DNA of 64,000 nt from Acidobacteria bacterium 28-9 (lineage in GTDB: Bacteria > Acidobacteriota > Blastocatellia > Pyrinomonadales > Pyrinomonadaceae). Positions within the stretch are counted from its first letter, which is position 1. Every line of letters starts with the position of its first letter. Shown one piece after another: positions 59,475 to 64,000 of this stretch. The stretch covers positions 1 through 64,000 of the forward strand of contig MWYY01000061.1 in the NCBI GenBank assembly GCA_002050355.1, written 5' to 3'. The position numbers and the translations under genes were made by a program. Below the pieces are notes generated by a model. That model was given only the letters and a program-made list of their open reading frames with translations, was not told the origin of the DNA and searched no databases.

Positions 59475-59720
59475 TTAACTTCCGTGAATTGCCGCCGCAA
59501 TTATCACCGCCATACCTAATATCATCGAACCGATAAGGACAGCGAGTGCAATGTTCTGGTCATCTTCGATTTCTTTTTTTACCGAAAACGGCACGACTCT
59601 GACAATTATAAAAAACGCCGCCGCGAAAACAATCAAGCCCAGAAATACAAAGATTATTGTCGTTATCAAAACCGGCAGAAGTTCTTCCAATTTGACGACC
59701 AAAGCTAAGTTTATCAGCAT
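59475..59720 (-). CDS. DUF350 (YjfL-like) membrane protein
   Basis: 81 aa, two TM; position next to DUF4178-like and speE-like genes. Confidence 0.75.
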   Translation of the reverse strand: MLINLALVVKLEELLPVLITTIIFVFLGLIVFAAAFFIIVRVVPFSVKKEIEDDQNIALAVLIGSMILGMAVIIAAAIHGS

Positions 59721-59872
59721 TATTTTCCTCCACGATAACCGCCGAAAATAAACGGCATATGAAAATACGAGTTACGCCCCGAATTGGCAAATTCCCAGCC
59801 AAACCAGGACGAAGTTATATAAAATAAAATAATACTCGCGCCGAAAAGCAGAAAAAGAATTTTTTTAACCAT
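59720..59872 (-). CDS. 50-aa membrane microprotein
   Basis: MVKKILFLLFGASIILFYITSSWFGWEFANSGRNSYFHMPFIFGGYRGGK*; TAATG stop/start overlap with DUF350 gene, RBS GGAGG inside; below the ORF-track size limit. Confidence 0.7.
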   Translation of the reverse strand: MVKKILFLLFGASIILFYITSSWFGWEFANSGRNSYFHMPFIFGGYRGGK

Positions 59873-59880
59873 AATTTTTT

Positions 59881-59933
59881 AATGGTGAATAGTGAACGAA
59901 AAGACAATTTTCATGAATTCACTATTCATCATT
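59881..59933. repeat. heptanucleotide inverted repeat overlapping 3' end of DUF4178-like gene
   Basis: AATGGTGAATAGTGAA ... TTCACTATTCATCATT. Confidence 0.75.
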
Positions 59934-61847
59934 GTCTGTATCAAACATACTCTCGCTCCAACGCTTGGATTCAAATATAAATTTGCGAATCAGAGCCGCA
60001 AGCGGCAGCAGCGAAAGCAGAAGAAACGACAATATAAAATTTACGCCGCGCACAACGTTTTGCTCGACCTTGATCGAAACGGGGAGTGCCTGCGCGAAAT
60101 TTTGCCAAGTGCCTTCGACACGCAGAGTGTATCGTCCGGCGGGCAATGAAGAAAGCGTGGCATCCGAATTTTGCCCGCCCTCCGACCAGCTTTCGCCTTC
60201 TTCGACGCCCGAATAATACTCAATCGGTACGTTGATTGATTCGACTTCGTTGTTTCGCTCGTTTATCAAATCAACGTCCAAATCCGCGTATGAATTACTG
60301 ACCGGCGCACTTGCCGAAATTTTTAAGTTACGGTTTCCGCGTAAATCAAACGGCTTACTGAAAACCGTCTGCGGCGTGTTTTCGTTCGCTGTCGGCGCAA
60401 GCGTTATACTCTCCGACAAAACCGTGCTGCTGCCGAAACCACCGAGCGAAAACATAAGAATGGCGATGACGCACAGCAAACCGAGCATTGCCAAACCCGC
60501 TTTGATATAAAATCCGCCTGTAAACGGTTGATTCGGCGCGACATTCCAAGGTTTCGGTAAACCGGAAACGCCAAACGCTTTTTCGATTTCTTCAACTGAC
60601 CGGTAAGTACCGAGCGACCAATTTATCTCGTTTGCTGTCGTCTCGCACGAAAGCATCTGCGGCGGTGCAACAAAATCAATTGCGCGGACGGTTTCGCCTT
60701 GCTCGACGCGCCAGTAAAATTCGCCTTTGACGTATTCGACACGCGCCGCCGCATCTTGAAAAACCTTGAATGTTTCGCCTTTGTAAACGGCGTTTTTGCC
60801 GGTTGATACAACGTCTGCAACATTTACAGGCTCGACAAAATTCCAGTGATTATCTGAGTGAACCAGCCAGCGAAAACCGATTTTCGAATTGTAGAGCAGA
60901 TATTCGTGCCAGAAATACTGCGTGCCTTCAACTGTAACGCTTCGCGCAACCGCGCCGATAATTTTCAAATTTGCGTCGTCGGTAAAAGTTCCTTCCGCGC
61001 TAATCGGCAAAACAAAATTGTCGGCAGACGAAGGCTGCAAAGCTTGCAGAAATTTCAAATTGCCTTGATTAACATCGAGCAGCGAATTACAAAACCGACA
61101 AGCTACGCGCTCGGTTCGGTCAGGCGCATTGAGTTCTAAACTCCCGCCGCAGTTTGGACAACCCATCGCGGCGGCAGAAACTTTTCCGGCTTCCCGTATC
61201 GCAGGTTTTGCGTCTGCTAGCCCTAAATCATTGATTGAAACTTGCTCACCGACGAAAACAAGCGGTGGATTTGTGCCGTAGTCAATCGTCGCAAACACGC
61301 CGCCCGCGCCGGATAAATCGGCGTAATCGGTTTTTTCATTCGGCACAAATTGAAAGGGGATTTCGCCGTCGGCGGCTCTACCGATTGCCGTGCCTTTTTC
61401 GGCGACAATCAAAGGAGTTTCACTCGAAATTTGCGGTATGGATTGTCCCAATTGCAAAGTTTCAAACGTCGGGATTTGCGCGTCGCTGTTACCCGAGACT
61501 GGTTGATGAAAAGTTAAATAAAACTTGCCCTGCGCTTCGGCGAGCCAGCCTGTCGAGCCGTTTGAAAACGTTGCATACCATTCGTCCCAAAATCCGCCAA
61601 GTTCTTCGTGCGCGAGTTGTGCGCGTCCGGTCAGTTCAAAACGGTTGCCGCGAAATGCGCCTTCGAGTCCGATTCCTAAAGGCGATTCCGATTCTGCAAT
61701 ATCGGCAACCTTCCCTAAATCTTCGAGCTTTCTATCATGTCGCGCAACGGCAGAGCGGCAAAACGGGCAAACAAGCACAATTGTCGAGCCGGATTTAAAC
61801 TGAATCGGCGCGGCGCACGACGGACAATTTGCTTGCAAAACGCTCAA
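59922..61847 (-). CDS. DUF4178-like protein with two zinc ribbons and C-terminal TM segments
   Basis: CPSCAAPIQFKSGSTIVLVCPFC and CPNCGGSLELNAPDRTERVACRFC; two repeated beta-rich modules (LTGRAQLAHEELGGFWDEWYATF / IIGAVARSVTVEGTQYFWHEYLLY). Confidence 0.82.
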   Translation of the reverse strand: MSVLQANCPSCAAPIQFKSGSTIVLVCPFCRSAVARHDRKLEDLGKVADIAESESPLGIGLEGAFRGNRFELTGRAQLAHEELGGFWDEWYATFSNGSTGWLAEAQGKFYLTFHQPVSGNSDAQIPTFETLQLGQSIPQISSETPLIVAEKGTAIGRAADGEIPFQFVPNEKTDYADLSGAGGVFATIDYGTNPPLVFVGEQVSINDLGLADAKPAIREAGKVSAAAMGCPNCGGSLELNAPDRTERVACRFCNSLLDVNQGNLKFLQALQPSSADNFVLPISAEGTFTDDANLKIIGAVARSVTVEGTQYFWHEYLLYNSKIGFRWLVHSDNHWNFVEPVNVADVVSTGKNAVYKGETFKVFQDAAARVEYVKGEFYWRVEQGETVRAIDFVAPPQMLSCETTANEINWSLGTYRSVEEIEKAFGVSGLPKPWNVAPNQPFTGGFYIKAGLAMLGLLCVIAILMFSLGGFGSSTVLSESITLAPTANENTPQTVFSKPFDLRGNRNLKISASAPVSNSYADLDVDLINERNNEVESINVPIEYYSGVEEGESWSEGGQNSDATLSSLPAGRYTLRVEGTWQNFAQALPVSIKVEQNVVRGVNFILSFLLLSLLPLAALIRKFIFESKRWSESMFDTDNDE

Positions 61848-62251
61848 ACATTACCTCCGACGATTTTGGACTTTAAATTTTGGATTTTGGATTCGTGAAG
61901 TGAATTGCTCGTTCCGCGTTCGATTTTTTGAACGCTAACCGATTTTGCGCCCAAAAACTGCTTTAGATTTGCTTCCCAATTCCACGTCGAGCGTTCGCGG
62001 CAGCAATAAAGATTGAAAGTTGCGGTTTTATATTCGGGATAAGTATGGCAGGCGAGATGAGATTCGGTCAGCATTACGAGTCCGGTTACGCCGCCTTCGC
62101 CTTCAAATTGATGCCAAATGCCTGCGCCGATTGTTTTCAAACTTAAATCTTTGACGAGGCACGAAAAAATCCGGCGCAAAATTTCAACCTCGCGCAGCTT
62201 CTCCGGTTCGCAATCAAAGGCTTCAACCAGCCATTCAGTTCCAACAATCAT
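61844..62251 (-). CDS. speD: S-adenosylmethionine decarboxylase (prokaryotic SpeD type)
   Basis: GLVMLTESHLACHTYPEYKTATFNLYCC around the processing Ser; C-terminal tail repeat-derived. Confidence 0.9.
   Translation of the reverse strand: MIVGTEWLVEAFDCEPEKLREVEILRRIFSCLVKDLSLKTIGAGIWHQFEGEGGVTGLVMLTESHLACHTYPEYKTATFNLYCCRERSTWNWEANLKQFLGAKSVSVQKIERGTSNSLHESKIQNLKSKIVGGNV
61860..61893. repeat. heptanucleotide repeat in speD 3' end
   Basis: CGATTTTGGACTTTAAATTTTGGATTTTGGATTC; minus strand translates [11 protein letters not shown]. Confidence 0.8.
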
Positions 62252-62346
62252 CGGGTTTACCTAAAAACCTCTACGATTAATTTTGAAAAAAGTTTTTCAA
62301 AACTTACCGCGCGCAATTTACGTTATAATCGAAAGTCATGGAAGTT

Positions 62347-63321
62347 ATGTCGAGAAAAACTATAACCAAAAATTGCGTCTTTGTCATATCTTTATTAGTT
62401 TTTTGTTTGGGATTTTCAGCTTGTTCGGCGGTTTCTTCAACTGTCGACAAAGGCGGCGGCAACAGCAGCAGCGCCGCAAAAAATTCGCCCGTCGGTTATG
62501 ATAAACCGAAAATTGTCGGAAAAATCACCTCCGGCGAGATAACCGAAAGCAGCGGCATTGTCGCGTCCGGTTGTAATGAAAAAGTTTTTTGGACGCACAA
62601 CGATTCGGGCAACGGTGCTTTTTTGTTTGCGATAAACGCGAGCGGCGAAAAACTCGGAACGTGGAAAGTTTCCGGTGCGCAAAATAAAGATTGGGAAGAC
62701 ATCGCAACCTTTAAGAATTCAAACGGCGAATGTTTTTTGTATGTCGGCGACATCGGCAACAACGAGCGCCTTAAAAGCGAAATGACGATTTACCGCGTAA
62801 AAGAACCGATGGTTTCAGACGCAAACAAATCTTCGAGCAAAAAAAATCCGCAGACGACCGAAGCGGCGCAGGCGATTAAATTCAATTACCCGGGCGCGCG
62901 GCACGACGCCGAAACTTTGCTCGTTCAGCCGCAAACCGGCGACATTTATGTTCTATCCAAAAGTTTAAGCCAGTCATCTGCCGTTTATAAATTGGCGGCA
63001 AACTATGATACGAAAAGAATTAACACGCTCAAAAAAATTGCGGATTATACCGTCCCTGCCTTGCCGGGCGGATTTTTGACGGGCGGCGATATTTCACCGG
63101 ATGGAAAGCGCGTCGTCATCTGCGATTATTTCAACGGTTACGAAATCACTCTGCCTAAAGATGCTAAAAATTTCGACCAGATTTGGACGCAAAAACCCGA
63201 TATTGTAGATTTAGGCGCGCGCGAACAAGGCGAAGGCGTATGTTATACAGCAGACGGCAATTCGATTTTCGCAACCAGTGAAAAGAAAAATTCGCCGCTT
63301 TTTGAAGTTAAGCGAAGATAG
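62347..63321 (+). CDS. lipoprotein, beta-propeller-like
   Basis: lipobox SLLVFCLGFSAC; FWTHNDSGNGAFLFAINASGEKLGTWKVSGAQNKDWEDIATF, CFLYVGDIGNNERLKSEMTIYRV. Confidence 0.75.
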   Translation: MSRKTITKNCVFVISLLVFCLGFSACSAVSSTVDKGGGNSSSAAKNSPVGYDKPKIVGKITSGEITESSGIVASGCNEKVFWTHNDSGNGAFLFAINASGEKLGTWKVSGAQNKDWEDIATFKNSNGECFLYVGDIGNNERLKSEMTIYRVKEPMVSDANKSSSKKNPQTTEAAQAIKFNYPGARHDAETLLVQPQTGDIYVLSKSLSQSSAVYKLAANYDTKRINTLKKIADYTVPALPGGFLTGGDISPDGKRVVICDYFNGYEITLPKDAKNFDQIWTQKPDIVDLGAREQGEGVCYTADGNSIFATSEKKNSPLFEVKRR

Positions 63322-63446
63322 ATTTTTTTGAAACGAATTAACCACAGTTAGGAAAAGAAATTATGAATTATGTACGATGTATTAAAGTACAAAAATCATT
63401 ATTTATCATTCCGCGTTCATAATCATAGAAATCTTTGTATAAAAAA

Positions 63447-63668
63447 TTAATGATGTTCGTCGGCGACTTCGCGCAGTTTTGAAATGTCGAGCATTTTCGA
63501 GAAATCCGCAAATCCGAACATCGTTTCGTCTTTGCAGTAGTCGCAATAAAAGCTGGCATCTTCACCGAGATACATATCTTTCAAATGATAAGCGATGAAA
63601 CAGCCGAAACAGCGCTGCGCGCGCTTGCCGTAAATTTGCAGGATTTTGTCTGGATTATTCGTTTCCAT
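63447..63668 (-). CDS. small Cys-rich (putative metal-binding) hypothetical protein
   Basis: 73 aa with CFGC and CDYC pairs. Confidence 0.6.
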   Translation of the reverse strand: METNNPDKILQIYGKRAQRCFGCFIAYHLKDMYLGEDASFYCDYCKDETMFGFADFSKMLDISKLREVADEHH

Positions 63669-63847
63669 TATTCGTGATGTACCGTCCGAATTTCAGTATA
63701 AAATAACCTTTGTTCGAGCGGCAGATTTTGATAAAGATTTAGTTTGTTTAATTAATAATAAACAGAGCGACGAGTTTGAATCAAAAAAACGTCAAAATAA
63801 AAGCGTTTCTATACGAGCAGGATTTTTATCTTAAAGTAATCGTTTCG

Positions 63848-64000
63848 TTACAAATCTAAAGAAAACAATTTAACCTCTTCCGTGTCGTGAGGCAATTTTA
63901 TTAAAGTCTCAAATTTGAAATTGAGTTTTTCAAGCAGTTTGCAGGAACTTTCATTGTCTTGGGAGGTAATGGCAAGAACTCGCTTTAGACCCAAAACATC
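63848..64000 (-). CDS. GNAT-family N-acetyltransferase, C-terminal part (5' end outside window)
   Basis: minus strand reads DVLGLKRVLAITSQDNESSCKLLEKLNFKFETLIKLPHDTEEVKLFSLDL*. Confidence 0.7.
   Translation of the reverse strand, partial: DVLGLKRVLAITSQDNESSCKLLEKLNFKFETLIKLPHDTEEVKLFSLDL

Noticed and set aside
1-64000. tRNA/rRNA genes, prophage, intact IS elements, riboswitches
   Set aside because: None recognised by eye; small RNAs cannot be excluded without covariance-model scans (Infernal/tRNAscan-SE).

Overview
The window is about 64 kb of bacterial chromosome. The protein repertoire (Oar-like carboxypeptidase-regulatory TonB receptors, TPR and TonB energy transducer, Uma2 proteins, PKD-like lipoproteins) suggests Acidobacteriota, possibly Blastocatellia; that is inference only. 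Most of it is ordinary housekeeping: tkt, an FGGY kinase, an M50 protease, HU, Ppx/GppA, an RluA-family synthase, lgt, grpE, clpB, nucleoside permeases, PNP, udk, cdd, a pilus PilN/PilO/PilP-like/pseudopilin set, a GT9 glycosyltransferase, sdhCAB, ribA, a TonB receptor, bshB1 and others. I saw no rRNA, tRNA, CRISPR, prophage or intact IS. Main points of interest: (1) a minus-strand polyamine/envelope locus (speD, double zinc-ribbon DUF4178-like protein, 50-aa membrane microprotein, DUF350, membrane-embedded SpeE-like protein, VapBC, Tat-type lipoprotein flavin oxidase) at 54.9-62.3 kb; (2) an apparently perfect 679-bp tandem duplication that frameshifts the oxidase; (3) a superfamily of dispersed 7-bp-period repeats that invade genes: in-frame next to the RluA-family catalytic motif, at the SpeD C-terminus, at the pseudopilin N-terminus, and supplying the bshB1 start codon; (4) a three-module toxin-antitoxin island bounded by near-identical 30-bp direct repeats, which look like 3' ends of dead antitoxin-like genes; (5) gene fossils: Mrr with internal deletion, DUF5615 toxin with stop, frameshifted RelA/SpoT and PKD-like genes; (6) Uma2-family genes coupled to sdhB and placed next to grpE.
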